A stretch of 42,635 nt of DNA. Source: a virus. The translations under genes were made by a program, and so were the position numbers. Positions 16,332-26,013 of this stretch are shown one piece after another (the stretch's first letter is position 1; each line of letters begins with the position of its first letter). Location of the stretch: positions 1 to 42,635 of IMG/VR virus record IMGVR_UViG_3300047178_000172; one strand, given 5' to 3'. Under the pieces are notes generated by a model. The model saw nothing but the letters and a program-made list of their open reading frames with translations. It had not been told where the DNA came from and searched no databases.

Positions 16332-18000
16332 AATTCCGCGCATTCCTTTTGCGCAAACTATTTCAACTCGGGATTCGACGATGATGGCGGATGCCATCAT
16401 GTATAACTATTTCGCCACAAAAAACTCAGATGGCCGCGTATTTTCAGAAAGACGTTTTGGTTTTCAGTCTATTTATACTGCGGCACCAGGCATGGGGTTA
16501 GGACTTTTCCAATTCAAAAACTCAATTCTTTCTATTATTGGCACGACGTTTTATGTTAATGGTGTTTCTACCGGTACGGTAGATAATACTAGCCCATACC
16601 AATTCACTTTAACTGGTGTTGGTGCTACGGGAGTGTTTTTAAAGAATAACACCCATGCCTATACATGGGATGGTTCTGCTTTAGTCCAAGTTACTGATGC
16701 TAATTACCCTTCTGTCACGGCACCAGGCGTAGCTTGGTTAGATGGATATGTTTTTGTGCAGACACCTGGCGGAATACTCGCCAATAGTAACCTTAACACG
16801 CCAGCGGTATGGGGTGCGCTAAATACCATTAGCGGGAGTCTTTCTTCTGACAATGGCGCGGCAATTACTAGGTTATATAACTATGTAGTTAGTTTTGGGG
16901 TGTACTCAACGACTTTTTTTTACGATGCTGGTAACTCGATAGGTTCGCCATTACTGCCTAATATTTCAGCAGAGTTAAATATCGGCTGCGCGGTAGGGAC
17001 GTCCGTTGTGGCATCTGAAAACACTGTATTTTGGATAGGGCAAACGCATCAAAAAGGTCGTCGTGTTTACATGTTTGAAGGGCTGACACCTAAGCCTATT
17101 TCAGACGAATTCATAGATAAGATTTTAAATCAGGATTCGTTAAACAACGTTTATGCATATTATTTAGAGATTAATGGCGCAGCGCTATATGTTTTGACTT
17201 TAACTAATAGTAATTGCACCTTAGTGTACAACTTAGTTTCTGGGATGTGGAGCCGTTGGAGCAGCTCTTCTTTGGGTAGCTCTCGGGTGGCGGATTCGGC
17301 TACTCAAGTGGGTACTAAGGTAATAGTTGTATTGCCAGGACATGGCTTTTCAAATCCTACCATAGTACTTGTTACGAGCGAAGATTCGGCTGGTATGTAT
17401 CGGGGTGTTTTTGTTATAGACGTTATAGATGTTAACACTTTTAGCTATACCGTTGGAAACGTTTTAATCGGAGGTGTTTCTGGGGGAATCAATTCTTCGC
17501 CTATTAATCGCTTAGCGATCAACAATGAATTTGTGATTTCTGGGGTGATTGGTGGTCTAGGAACGTTAACAATTACGCCTTTTGTGCAAAATTATTTTGC
17601 TCCCGTGTATTATGCCTATGCTAACAACATCGATTATTTATTAGATGTGGCGAATGGAATGACCTATATTATGCAACAAGATATTGCTAATGATAATGGT
17701 AATTTTATTTATGGGTTGCTTAGAACCAATGCGGGAGATTTTGGAACGAATAATCAAAAGTTCTTCCCGAGTTTACAAATTATTGCGGATAAAGTCCCTG
17801 CTTATGCTTATTTAGGCTATTCGGATAATGATTTTTATAGTTATAGCTCGTTTAGGCCGATTAGCTTGAATGCTAACCGGGCATTGCTAAGGCGATGTGG
17901 CGCAGCGCGCCGCCGCGCATTTTGCTTGCTTTATTATGGGGGCTACGCAGCCAGGTTCTACCAATTGGAGCTTCCTGACCTTGTCGTTAGTTCGCAATGA
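16324..18000 (+). CDS. Packaged-DNA stabilisation protein, P22 gp10-like
   Basis: A 558-residue beta-rich protein. In the P22 type it plugs the portal channel and supports the tail. It has repeated blades with Thr/Ser/Gly strands, the motif FWIGQTHQKGRRVYMFEG (about 237-254), and VYNLVSGMWSRW (about 302-313), typical of these tail proteins. The C-terminus runs to LELPDLVVSSQ. It overlaps its neighbours at both ends (eight and four bases), a tight head-completion operon. Confidence 0.8.
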   Translation: MDEIPRIPFAQTISTRDSTMMADAIMYNYFATKNSDGRVFSERRFGFQSIYTAAPGMGLGLFQFKNSILSIIGTTFYVNGVSTGTVDNTSPYQFTLTGVGATGVFLKNNTHAYTWDGSALVQVTDANYPSVTAPGVAWLDGYVFVQTPGGILANSNLNTPAVWGALNTISGSLSSDNGAAITRLYNYVVSFGVYSTTFFYDAGNSIGSPLLPNISAELNIGCAVGTSVVASENTVFWIGQTHQKGRRVYMFEGLTPKPISDEFIDKILNQDSLNNVYAYYLEINGAALYVLTLTNSNCTLVYNLVSGMWSRWSSSSLGSSRVADSATQVGTKVIVVLPGHGFSNPTIVLVTSEDSAGMYRGVFVIDVIDVNTFSYTVGNVLIGGVSGGINSSPINRLAINNEFVISGVIGGLGTLTITPFVQNYFAPVYYAYANNIDYLLDVANGMTYIMQQDIANDNGNFIYGLLRTNAGDFGTNNQKFFPSLQIIADKVPAYAYLGYSDNDFYSYSSFRPISLNANRALLRRCGAARRRAFCLLYYGGYAARFYQLELPDLVVSSQ

Positions 18001-18434
18001 GGTTTCTCGTTGAAAACTACGAGGATGTTATTGCTGAAATGCGGCTATTGCATCCTGCTCATTGGGAAGAGGTTGGCATCGAAGAACCTTTAAGCATGGA
18101 TTATGTTAAATATGATGAGTTAGCAAAAGGTGGAGCTTTTATCTTAGTGACTGCGAGAGAAAAAAACAAGCTAGTAGGGTATCATTTAGTTATTGTTTCT
18201 AAGTCTTTGCGCCAGAAAGATAAGCTTTGCGGTTTTACGGATATATTTTACTTATCCACGGATTTTAGAAAAGGGTTCAACGGGATAAGGTTTCTTAAGT
18301 TTACCATGGGCGTTTTGCGAGATGCGGGTGTTTATCGATTCCTTACGACGGCGACAACACGCAATCCTTTTTATAGGATTTTAGAAAGACTAGGTTTTGT
18401 TGAGTTAGAGCGTGTTTTTACTAAGGTCCTGTAA
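17997..18434 (+). CDS. GNAT-like acetyltransferase
   Basis: A 145-residue protein with the GNAT pattern: strands around ILVTARE-KNKLVGYHLVIV, then DIFYLSTDFRKGFNGIRFLK (an acetyl-CoA-loop-like region near 85-100, but without the full Q/R-x-x-G-x-G/A motif), and NPFYRILERLGFVELE at the end. Similar proteins occur in this genome position in podoviruses. The substrate is unknown; a virion or host protein is possible. Confidence 0.7.
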   Translation: MRFLVENYEDVIAEMRLLHPAHWEEVGIEEPLSMDYVKYDELAKGGAFILVTAREKNKLVGYHLVIVSKSLRQKDKLCGFTDIFYLSTDFRKGFNGIRFLKFTMGVLRDAGVYRFLTTATTRNPFYRILERLGFVELERVFTKVL

Positions 18435-18808
18435 TGTCATTTATTAGCCATGCAGTCAAGGGTATCACTCATGCCGTTGGCGGATTATTTGGCGGTGGTG
18501 GTGGTGGTGGTGGTTCAGCGCCAGCACAAGCGCAACCTAGTCAAACAGTAGTGGTTAACAGAAACAACAATAGCGGAAGCTTATTTGATTTAGCGCAGCA
18601 AGCACAACAGCAAGGATTGCAGATGGTGCAATCTAATCCATTTACTAACCAGTTATTCCAGATGTCGAATCAGATGGATAACAGGATGAGTGGGCAACAC
18701 CAATCTTTATCTCCGGTAGCGCCTCCCGATCCCGCTCAGTTAGCCGCTGGAATAGCGGCGGACTTCTTTAATAAAAGAATGGATGCTCAGCAACAGTTTA
18801 GATTTTAA
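18434..18808 (+). CDS. Small Gly/Gln-rich internal virion protein
   Basis: A 124-residue protein with an N-terminal amphipathic helix (SFISHAVKGITHAVGGLF), an eight-Gly run, and a long Gln/Asn-rich helical tail. It begins the ejection-protein group. The composition matches proteins stored in the head and ejected with DNA, but no family is recognised. Confidence 0.65.
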   Translation: MSFISHAVKGITHAVGGLFGGGGGGGGSAPAQAQPSQTVVVNRNNNSGSLFDLAQQAQQQGLQMVQSNPFTNQLFQMSNQMDNRMSGQHQSLSPVAPPDPAQLAAGIAADFFNKRMDAQQQFRF

Positions 18809-18821
18809 TACGAGGTAAACA

Positions 18822-19802
18822 ATGGCATTCCTTCCGGCAGTGATGGGCGCGCTTGGTACAGTTGGTCAAGTGGCTGGGGGCATAGGTGCGGCTGCGAGTT
18901 TATTTGGCGGCCACGGTGGTGGAGGTGGAGGCGTCGGCCAGATAGGCTCTGGTGCCGCGAACATTGTTGGTGGTTTGCTTTCGGCAAATGAGGCGGAACG
19001 GTTTGGCCTACAAGTCGCGCAAACCGCTGACCCTTATGCTCTTTACCGTGGTCAAGCGGCGAGTCAACTGGCGAACCAAGCTGGTATGGGGATATTTGGT
19101 AACGGTAATAACACCGCTGCCGTTGACCCAGCGTTGCAATTCGCTAGTAACAGTAACGGTTTAACCGGCGCACTTAACGGCGGTCAAATCGGCAATCAAA
19201 TCATGGATTTGATTAACCATCCCGATAGTATCTATAACACCGCACAATATAAAGCTGCATTTGACCAGGGTTCAGGGGCGGTTAATGCACAGCTAGCGGC
19301 GCAAGGACTAAACGCCTCAGGTAATCAACTTGCGGCTCTTCAGAAATACGGTCAATCTTTTGGTTCTCAAGCCTACGCGAATCAGCTGTCCCAACTATCA
19401 GGGTTATATGGGCAAGCGCTAGGTGCTAATCAGCAGCAATATGGTGAGTTGTCGGACGCTTCGCGGTTAGCGATGGCGAATCGGGATCAAATGTTTAATG
19501 AGGCCGCGCTAATGTCTGGTGCGGCAACAGGTTCTCCTGCTGCTGCGGCGGCGGCGCAAGCGCAAATTTTTGGCAATGTTGGATCGGCTGGTCAATCGAT
19601 CGGAACAGGGGTTGGCCAAGTTGCTAGTGGGATAGGTAATTTTTTAAACAATGTTGGGCAAGCATGGGGCGCTGGTCGTTCCAACTACAACACAGGGACA
19701 CTTGGCTACAATTCCGGTTTATTCGGTCCTGGAGGGGGTGTTGACGCTTGGAGTCGCTGGACGCCTAACCCCAGTGGAAACCAGTATGGTTTCCATTTAT
19801 AG
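18822..19802 (+). CDS. Putative DNA ejection protein
   Basis: A 326-residue, Ala/Gly/Gln/Asn-rich protein with a hydrophobic N-terminus (MGALGTVGQVAGGIGAAASL) that could insert in membrane and long helices rich in AQANQ. It lies where P22 gp7-like or T7 internal proteins do. The N-terminus resembles a processed leader or membrane-inserting segment. An ejection role is inferred from position and composition. Confidence 0.65.
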   Translation: MAFLPAVMGALGTVGQVAGGIGAAASLFGGHGGGGGGVGQIGSGAANIVGGLLSANEAERFGLQVAQTADPYALYRGQAASQLANQAGMGIFGNGNNTAAVDPALQFASNSNGLTGALNGGQIGNQIMDLINHPDSIYNTAQYKAAFDQGSGAVNAQLAAQGLNASGNQLAALQKYGQSFGSQAYANQLSQLSGLYGQALGANQQQYGELSDASRLAMANRDQMFNEAALMSGAATGSPAAAAAAQAQIFGNVGSAGQSIGTGVGQVASGIGNFLNNVGQAWGAGRSNYNTGTLGYNSGLFGPGGGVDAWSRWTPNPSGNQYGFHL

Positions 19803-19811
19803 GAGTTAGAA

Positions 19812-21767
19812 ATGGCTAAATACATTGGCCCCATGCTAACTGGAATAGCCCAGGGATTTCAAAACTACCAGAATTTTAAAGAAGAGCAGGATTTTGTTCG
19901 GCAATCTCGAATGAACAAGCTGGTAGGTGAGCAATTGGGGAACCAGTATCAGCAGATGGCGAACCAGCAGAGGCAGAGGCAATTAGATGAAGCAGATCAA
20001 ATTGCGGGGTATGCTAGGCAAGCGGCGACGCCCAACAATGGCGCGCTTTCAGATGCTGCTCAGAGTCGGTCCACCCCTAACTGGAAAGTCAAGGGGGATT
20101 TTTCGGTCGATCAGTATCGGCTGTGGGATCAGAAATATAATCTTCCTCCCGGAACTTCGTATGCACTTTTTCAAACTGAGAGCGGCGGCAACGCGAACGC
20201 GCCAATGTCTTCGAAGGGGGCTGTTGGACCTGGGCAAGTATTGCCATCGACTGCGGCTAATCCGGGCTTTGGGTTATCGCCAAGTAATCCTAAAGACCCG
20301 GATTTTGCGCTCAGCTATTTATCTACACTTTATAAAAAGGTGGGGAACGATTTACCTAAAGCTTTTGCGGCCTACAACAGTGGTATTAAAGGTGATGCTA
20401 ACAATCCCGAAACGCGCCAGTATGTTCCTAAAGCGCTTAATTTCCAAAAAGATTATATCGAGCATACGCAAGCTTCCGAAGCAGTAACGAATACGACGCC
20501 AGCGGACCGGATTAATGCTGCAAGGAATTCGGGGATAGAAGTTGGCGTTAATGACGTTAATCAAGCGGTTAGTGCCCAGCAGCAACAAATAGCCATGTAC
20601 GAAAAAATGGCGCAAGCAGCAGCCCGCGATGGCAAGATGGCGCTTGCGACTAAGTTTGCGGTGACTGCGGATGATTTGCGCGGTAAGCAATTGGTGTTGC
20701 AAAAAGACGCTTTAGCGGTAACAAAAGAAGCTAACAACAACGTGGCTAACTTAGCAGGTGGAGTCAGAAGTCAGGATGACTATAACAATTTACAGCTTCA
20801 AATTTCGCGCAACCCAGCCATGCAGGCTGCGGTTAGGGGGTTGAACTTAACAGGGAATATCGATCTTGATCGTAATAAGTTACAAACGTTAGCGCAACGC
20901 ACTATTAGTTTAAAAGATCAAGCTCAGTTGCGTATGCAGCAGCAAGAGCTGGCAATTAAAGCGGCTGCGGAGCAGCGTCAACAGCAAAAAGAAAATGCGC
21001 CTAAGCAATACCAAAATGAAATTCGCCTACAAGACCAACAAAGGCAGTCCGCCTTAATGGCTAAGGGCATTCCATTTGCGCCATCGCTTGCTGCTACCGC
21101 GCCAGAGGGGACTTCGTTGGAAATGTTGCAACGTGCGCAAGATCGAGTAGCGACTCAAAATGTTACGTTTGATAAGCAGCAAGAGATGGCGCGATCGGGA
21201 GCTAAAAATTTAATGAATTTGGCAAAACAAGCTTATAACATGTTAACGCGAGAAGGGTTAGAAACCGGGGGGCCGGTCAATGTTATCGCTAGCAACAAAT
21301 TTTTTCCTTTTGGGAATGCATTTTTTTCCGCACAGGCGCAGCAATTCAATAAATTAACTGCGGACATGGTAGCGCAAATGCAGGCTTTTAACGGCGCGAA
21401 TGGCGCAGCTCGATCAGCGTCTACTGCTGCGATGTACGAGAATTATAAAAAAGCTAAACCGGAAATTTCGCTTGACACTTCCGCTAATATCCCAATCTCG
21501 CATTACTTTTATGTCGCTAGTGCGGCACAAAACGAGATGTACAATTTTTTGGACCAGTATGCGATTAACAACCCTGATGCGAGTAAACAATCCGGGATGT
21601 TAGCTTGGCGAGTTTATGAACAAGCTTTAGGGCCGGCAATGATTATTGATCCCGATACGGGTAAAACAGTTCCCAATATGAGTGGTATACCAACATTAGA
21701 AGATGGAACGCCTAATCCCAATTATAAACCTTGGACGGTATTTTTTGCTAACGGAGGGCATTTCTAA
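19812..21767 (+). CDS. Ejection protein with lytic transglycosylase domain
   Basis: A 651-residue internal virion protein. Residues about 105-200 form an SLT-type peptidoglycan lyase: catalytic Glu in FQTESGGN (Glu about 123), then SSKGAVGPGQVLPSTA and the AYNSG motif (about 187). The remainder is helical and Gln-rich with Asn-rich loops. It would cut peptidoglycan locally during DNA entry. GGAG precedes the ATG. It is followed without gap by another large ejection protein. Confidence 0.82.
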   Translation: MAKYIGPMLTGIAQGFQNYQNFKEEQDFVRQSRMNKLVGEQLGNQYQQMANQQRQRQLDEADQIAGYARQAATPNNGALSDAAQSRSTPNWKVKGDFSVDQYRLWDQKYNLPPGTSYALFQTESGGNANAPMSSKGAVGPGQVLPSTAANPGFGLSPSNPKDPDFALSYLSTLYKKVGNDLPKAFAAYNSGIKGDANNPETRQYVPKALNFQKDYIEHTQASEAVTNTTPADRINAARNSGIEVGVNDVNQAVSAQQQQIAMYEKMAQAAARDGKMALATKFAVTADDLRGKQLVLQKDALAVTKEANNNVANLAGGVRSQDDYNNLQLQISRNPAMQAAVRGLNLTGNIDLDRNKLQTLAQRTISLKDQAQLRMQQQELAIKAAAEQRQQQKENAPKQYQNEIRLQDQQRQSALMAKGIPFAPSLAATAPEGTSLEMLQRAQDRVATQNVTFDKQQEMARSGAKNLMNLAKQAYNMLTREGLETGGPVNVIASNKFFPFGNAFFSAQAQQFNKLTADMVAQMQAFNGANGAARSASTAAMYENYKKAKPEISLDTSANIPISHYFYVASAAQNEMYNFLDQYAINNPDASKQSGMLAWRVYEQALGPAMIIDPDTGKTVPNMSGIPTLEDGTPNPNYKPWTVFFANGGHF

Positions 21768-23671
21768 TGGCTAATTTGGGCGATCCTCGTGTAGCGACTT
21801 ATGGCGGCGCGACGCCTGAACAAGTGGACGCGCTAAAAAAGCAGTACTCCAGTGTGCCTACCGCTCCAAGAACAATGGCACCCGATCCTAAAAAGGAGGT
21901 CCCTTTACTTTTAGGAAAAGAATTCGTTGCCAAAACCGGGCAATCCGCCACATTTGGGTTTGGTGCGGATGCGGTTGGCGCAATTCTGGGTAAGAATTCT
22001 GAGCATCAGATTCGGGAATTGGCTAAGAATTACGACACTGCCCACCCGCTCGCCGCTACGGGTATCGATTTAGCTACCGCCATGGCGATGACGGTAGCCA
22101 CTCGTGGCGTATTGGGCGGGGGGAAAGTCGCGGCATCAGCCGGGAAAGTGATTAAGCAATCGGCTTTAGGTGGCGCTGCTTTTGGTGGCTTAACTGGAGC
22201 TGGATCAGGAGGTGGCTTATCGGAGCGAGGGCGGAAAGCCGCTATTGGCGCTGGCGTGGGTGGTGTGTTTGGCGGGGGCGCGGGCTATATCGGTACGCTA
22301 TTACGTCCGGCGGCAGAAAAGCTTGGTTTGGCTTCGGCTGAGCGCGGTGCTTCTATGAAAATCCAGGAAGCGCTAAAAAAAGATGGCAAAACCATGGCGC
22401 AGCTTGAATCTTACATCAAAGATAATCCAAATGCTCGGCTCGCTGATTTTTCTCCCGCAACCGCAGACCTTTTGGGAAAGGTGAGCAAGTTAACACAAAA
22501 AACATCTAGATCTTTGGGGGATGTCACTCGCAGTGATAGGGAAGCGCAATTTGGTAGATTAATGGAAGAGGTAAGTCAAGTTACGCCATTAGAGAAAGTC
22601 AGAAGCATGATGTTAGATGATCTCAAAAAACTATTTAGAAAAAAGGAAGACGCCTATAAGCTTTCTAAAACAGAAGGGGTAGAGGTCACGCCTGAGCTGC
22701 AACGAATTTTAGAGCATCCTGAAGTTGCGCCGGTAGCAGAAAAAGCTTTAGCTGAGTTTTCTGAGGGGAAAAAACTGGCTCAGTTATCACCTGATACGGC
22801 TGGTGGGTTAAAAGATTTAATCGACGCGCCTAAACCGCACTATGTTGGCGAGAAATTAAAAAGAATTCCTTCTGCTGCGCTAGATGACCTTCAAAAGCAG
22901 TTAGGAAGTTTAGCAGAAGTAGAGGGGACTGGCTCAACGCGTTATGGAACGCTAAAAGCCGCGCAAAGAGCGATTAAGGACCATCAAACGGGCACGATAA
23001 TCGATGCGCAGCAATTGGCGGCGCGTTTAGGCGGTGACGATGGGGCAAGAAAAACCGGCATAATTGGTGCGCAAGCATGGGGCTACGGTTATGCTTTTGG
23101 CCTTAAATCATCAGACATAGCGCTTTTTCACACATTTAATGCAGAGGAAAAAGAATACGCTAAATTGGCAATGCGTGATGGTTTAGAAAGTTATCTTCGA
23201 GATAAGGGAAGGATGACCGAAGGCGCATTAACAAAGATCGCCGACGCAATGAAAGACCCTAATCTAAAAGACGTATTGGGGTTCCGCGCAGCCGCACAAA
23301 TACGCCAGGTCTTTTCTAAGGAAGCCGCACGTATGCGCGTTACGAACGCGATGGAACGTGGTGGAGACCGTCGAGTCGTGGCCAGAGAAGGGGAGGAGGC
23401 GGGCATGGCTGCGCATATCGGCAATGTTATGTTTAGTGGTCCTCTTCACATGGCGGGTACTGCGGTTAAACTTTTAACAGGTAGGGGTATGTCCGAAAAA
23501 CAAGCTTTGTCTATAATTAAGATAGCATCTCAACCTGGTGGGCTAGCTAAACTCCAAAAAGCGGGGGCAGACAAGAATATCTTGGATATTTTAGAAAACG
23601 CTAGACCCGTTAAAGGCGCGTTAACGGGTCGTACAATGGCTGAGCAGGAAACGCGGTCCACTCGGCGCTAA
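21767..23671 (+). CDS. Large internal virion/ejection protein
   Basis: A 634-residue protein overlapping the previous stop (TAATG). The N-terminal part has Gly/Ala-rich membrane-active segments (about 60-190, GGAAFGGLTGAGSGGGLS) and the C-terminal half is highly charged and helical. Length and position fit P22 gp16-like pilot proteins. It ends the rightward virion block, two bases from the convergent pentapeptide gene. No catalytic motif is seen. Confidence 0.68.
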   Translation: MANLGDPRVATYGGATPEQVDALKKQYSSVPTAPRTMAPDPKKEVPLLLGKEFVAKTGQSATFGFGADAVGAILGKNSEHQIRELAKNYDTAHPLAATGIDLATAMAMTVATRGVLGGGKVAASAGKVIKQSALGGAAFGGLTGAGSGGGLSERGRKAAIGAGVGGVFGGGAGYIGTLLRPAAEKLGLASAERGASMKIQEALKKDGKTMAQLESYIKDNPNARLADFSPATADLLGKVSKLTQKTSRSLGDVTRSDREAQFGRLMEEVSQVTPLEKVRSMMLDDLKKLFRKKEDAYKLSKTEGVEVTPELQRILEHPEVAPVAEKALAEFSEGKKLAQLSPDTAGGLKDLIDAPKPHYVGEKLKRIPSAALDDLQKQLGSLAEVEGTGSTRYGTLKAAQRAIKDHQTGTIIDAQQLAARLGGDDGARKTGIIGAQAWGYGYAFGLKSSDIALFHTFNAEEKEYAKLAMRDGLESYLRDKGRMTEGALTKIADAMKDPNLKDVLGFRAAAQIRQVFSKEAARMRVTNAMERGGDRRVVAREGEEAGMAAHIGNVMFSGPLHMAGTAVKLLTGRGMSEKQALSIIKIASQPGGLAKLQKAGADKNILDILENARPVKGALTGRTMAEQETRSTRR

Positions 23672-23672
23672 T

Positions 23673-24278
23673 TTAAAGCCCTTTTGCGTATGTTAAATTA
23701 ATGCGCGTTAATTTCGCGCGTGTTAATTTCGCGCGTGTTAAATCCGCGTATGTTAAATCCGAGTCTGTTAAATCCGAGTCTGTTAAATCCGAGTCTGTTA
23801 AATTTGCGCCTATTAGTTTTGCCTTTTTTAAAATTGTGTTTATTAAATTTGTCTTTTCTAAATTCGATTTTGTTAAATTTGCGCCCTCTAAATCCGAGCC
23901 CTCTAAATTCCCCTCTTTTAAATTCACCTCTTTTAAATTTGCGACCTTTAAGATTGAGCCTTTTAAATTCACTCGTTTTAAATTCGAGCTTGCCAAATTC
24001 GAGCCTGCAAAATTCGAGCCTGCCAAATTCGAGCCTATAAACTTCGCGTCGAATAAATTTGCGCCTGCAAAATTCGAGCCTGCTAAATTCGCGCCTGCAA
24101 AATTCGCGCCTCTTAATCTGGCGTATTTTAAATTCGAGCCTGCTAAATTCGAGCCTGCCAAATCCACCCACATTAAATCAACTTTTTTAATTACTGCCAA
24201 CTCTAAAGCTTTGCGTAGTGAGATATCGCTTTCACTATAAAAAAGTACCCGCTTATATATATCGTATATGACTGTCAT
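23673..24278 (-). CDS. Pentapeptide-repeat protein
   Basis: A 201-residue protein. After an N-terminal leader of about 35 residues (TVIYDIYKRVLFYSESDISL), about 32 repeats of A(N/D)(L/F)xx run to the end (for example SNLAGSNLKY, TDSDLTDSDL). Such repeats form a right-handed beta helix; Qnr/MfpA relatives mimic DNA and bind gyrase, but no known member is recognisable here. Repeats fall in blocks (AGSNLAGSN, TDSDLTDSD, TRAKLTRAK), so it grew by repeat duplication. Start: AAGGACTTTAAATC precedes the ATG. Two related genes lie near 35.4-36.0 kb. Confidence 0.85.
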   Translation of the reverse strand: MTVIYDIYKRVLFYSESDISLRKALELAVIKKVDLMWVDLAGSNLAGSNLKYARLRGANFAGANLAGSNFAGANLFDAKFIGSNLAGSNFAGSNLASSNLKRVNLKGSILKVANLKEVNLKEGNLEGSDLEGANLTKSNLEKTNLINTILKKAKLIGANLTDSDLTDSDLTDSDLTYADLTRAKLTRAKLTRINLTYAKGL

Positions 24279-24281
24279 GAT

Positions 24282-24356
24282 TTAAAGTCCTTTCGCGTAT
24301 GTTAAATTCTCGCTACCTCTTTTAAGCCTCAGCAGGAAGCATAGCAGCTGCTTCAT
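24282..24356 (-). pseudogene. 3' remnant of a pentapeptide-family gene
   Basis: Immediately upstream of the intact pentapeptide gene, the minus strand encodes a 24-residue ORF ending ENLTYAKGL-stop. The intact gene ends INLTYAKGL-stop, with near-identical DNA around it (ATTTAACATACGC, then CTTTAA). The shared ending shows that another family copy once preceded it; its front part is gone. Confidence 0.6.
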
Positions 24357-24364
24357 GCGGGCCA

Positions 24365-24394
24365 ATGACTTTTAGAATAGATTTAATATATACT
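24365..24394 (+). promoter_or_regulatory. Candidate promoter for the ATP-grasp gene
   Basis: -35 ATGACT (24365-24370) and -10 TATACT (24389-24394) with an 18-base spacer lie 27 bases before the ATG. The -10 matches five of six consensus bases, the -35 four of six. Confidence 0.4.
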
Positions 24395-24420
24395 TGTGTC
24401 ATTACTATTGAATTTAAGTT

Positions 24421-25734
24421 ATGAACATTCTTGTTTTAGATCAAATTGGGTTGTCTCTTGATTTTTGCATGCGCTGCCAAGAGATGGGGCATGCTATTCG
24501 GTTATGGGTGCAGCCTAACGAAAAAAATAAACACATTTCAGAGATAGGTTCAGGCTTTGTGCCTAAAGTGAAGGATTGGCGTGCGCACATGCCTTGGGCA
24601 CATCTTATTGTAACAACGGATAATTCGACTCTTTTGAATTATTTGGAACCTTATCGGAAAAAGGGCTATCCCATATTTGGGAGTAATCCTCTTGGTGCGG
24701 CGCTAGAGCTTGATCGTCAGAGGGGGCAAGCGATTTTCAAGAAAGCGGGGATCAAAGTCATGCCAGCTAACGAGTTTAGCGACTATGACCGGGCAATCGC
24801 TTTTGTTAAAAAAAATCCGCAGCGATGGGTGTGCAAGCCCAATGGCGACGCTGATAAAGCGCTGTCGTATGTCTCGGAATCTCCGAGAGATATGATCTTC
24901 ATGTTGGAGCGATGGAAGGTTGAAAATCCTCAAAATCAAGGATTTATTCTCCAACCATTTATGAATGGAATTGAATTGGCGGTGGGCGGCTGGTTTGGCT
25001 CTAAAGGGTGGTCTCAGTATTTTCTTGAGAATTGGGAGCACAAAAAACTTTTTCCGGGTGAGCACGGCGTCGCTACTGGCGAACAAGGCACGGTTGTGCG
25101 CTATACAAAAACTTCAAAGCTAGCGGATAAGCTGCTTATTCCATTAACTTCTTATCTTCACTCAATCGATTATCGTGGCTATTTTGATATGGCGGCAATA
25201 ATCGATGAAGAGGGTACGCCTTGGCCGTTGGAAGCCACTGCGCGATTTGGTTGGCCATGCAAAATTATTCAGGATACCTTGCACGTTGGTTGCCCTGCGC
25301 AATGGATGCTAGACTTACTTAATGGCGAAGACACGCTGGAAGTTAGCGACGAAATTGCTATCGGCGTGGTGGTTACGATAGGTGATTACCCTTTTACCGA
25401 ATACACCGGTAGAGATTTTAGTGGTTATCCCATTTACGACGCCGATTCGCTGTTGATGGAAGATATCCATTTATGCGAAGTTAAGATGGGAACGGCACCA
25501 GATAATGAGGGTAATTTTTCAGCGGTGCCAGTGACATGTGGCGACTATGTTTTAATCGCTACAGGGACAGATTATTCGGTAATGGGCGCTCAAATACGCG
25601 CAAATCGGGCTTTAAAAAAAGTAGAAATACCGGCTTCGCCAGGGTGGCGCGATGATATTGGGGAACGCTTAAAAAATCAACTGCCTAAACTTCAAGAATT
25701 AGGTTATTGCTTAGATTGGAAATATGAGTCTTAA
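24421..25734 (+). CDS. ATP-grasp ligase, PurD (GAR synthetase)-like
   Basis: A 437-residue protein related to phosphoribosylamine-glycine ligase. It shows a nucleotide-binding lysine motif (WVCKPNGDADKALSYV, about 137-152), the strand FILQPFMNGIELAVGG, a His/Gly segment HGVATGEQGTVVRY standing where GARS has its NTGGMG loop, and the metal-binding end PLEATARFGWPCK (about 266-278). ATP-grasp enzymes join an acid to an amine. With no other purine genes nearby, simple purine synthesis is unlikely to be the whole story; DNA-base or small-molecule modification is a possible role. It lies between ejection and lysis genes. Confidence 0.82.
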   Translation: MNILVLDQIGLSLDFCMRCQEMGHAIRLWVQPNEKNKHISEIGSGFVPKVKDWRAHMPWAHLIVTTDNSTLLNYLEPYRKKGYPIFGSNPLGAALELDRQRGQAIFKKAGIKVMPANEFSDYDRAIAFVKKNPQRWVCKPNGDADKALSYVSESPRDMIFMLERWKVENPQNQGFILQPFMNGIELAVGGWFGSKGWSQYFLENWEHKKLFPGEHGVATGEQGTVVRYTKTSKLADKLLIPLTSYLHSIDYRGYFDMAAIIDEEGTPWPLEATARFGWPCKIIQDTLHVGCPAQWMLDLLNGEDTLEVSDEIAIGVVVTIGDYPFTEYTGRDFSGYPIYDADSLLMEDIHLCEVKMGTAPDNEGNFSAVPVTCGDYVLIATGTDYSVMGAQIRANRALKKVEIPASPGWRDDIGERLKNQLPKLQELGYCLDWKYES

Positions 25735-26002
25735 ACTATCTCCTCCGCCCGATCCTAGAACCGATAAGAATTCCCCGAGTTGGGACACGTGGTACTACAC
25801 AATCTTTTCTTTATTCGGAAACGGTAATCTGGGCAATTTTTCTGTTGCGGACCTCCCAACAGCGCCGCTAGAGGGGCAGCTAGCTTACGCGACAAACGGA
25901 AGGAAGGTCGGGGAGCCCATGGCAGGCGGGACGGGAGTCCCTATTTATTACAGCAATGGGGCGTGGCGCGTTTTTTCAACAGATACTACGGTAAATGCGT
26001 AA
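25724..26002 (+). CDS. Small virion-associated protein, fibre-tip-like
   Basis: A 92-residue protein overlapping the ATP-grasp gene by 11 bases. Its C-terminal GTGVPIYYSNGAWRVFSTDT is a strand pattern common at tips of phage fibre or baseplate proteins. Soluble with no membrane segment. A structural role is inferred. Confidence 0.6.
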   Translation: MSLKLSPPPDPRTDKNSPSWDTWYYTIFSLFGNGNLGNFSVADLPTAPLEGQLAYATNGRKVGEPMAGGTGVPIYYSNGAWRVFSTDTTVNA

Positions 26003-26013
26003 AGGAGTAATAT

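Noticed and set aside
23698-24240. Long open frames on both strands overlapping the pentapeptide gene
   Set aside because: They are translations of the same repeat DNA in other frames; only the minus-strand frame gives the A(N/D)Lxx pattern and a leader shared with the genes at 35.4 kb.
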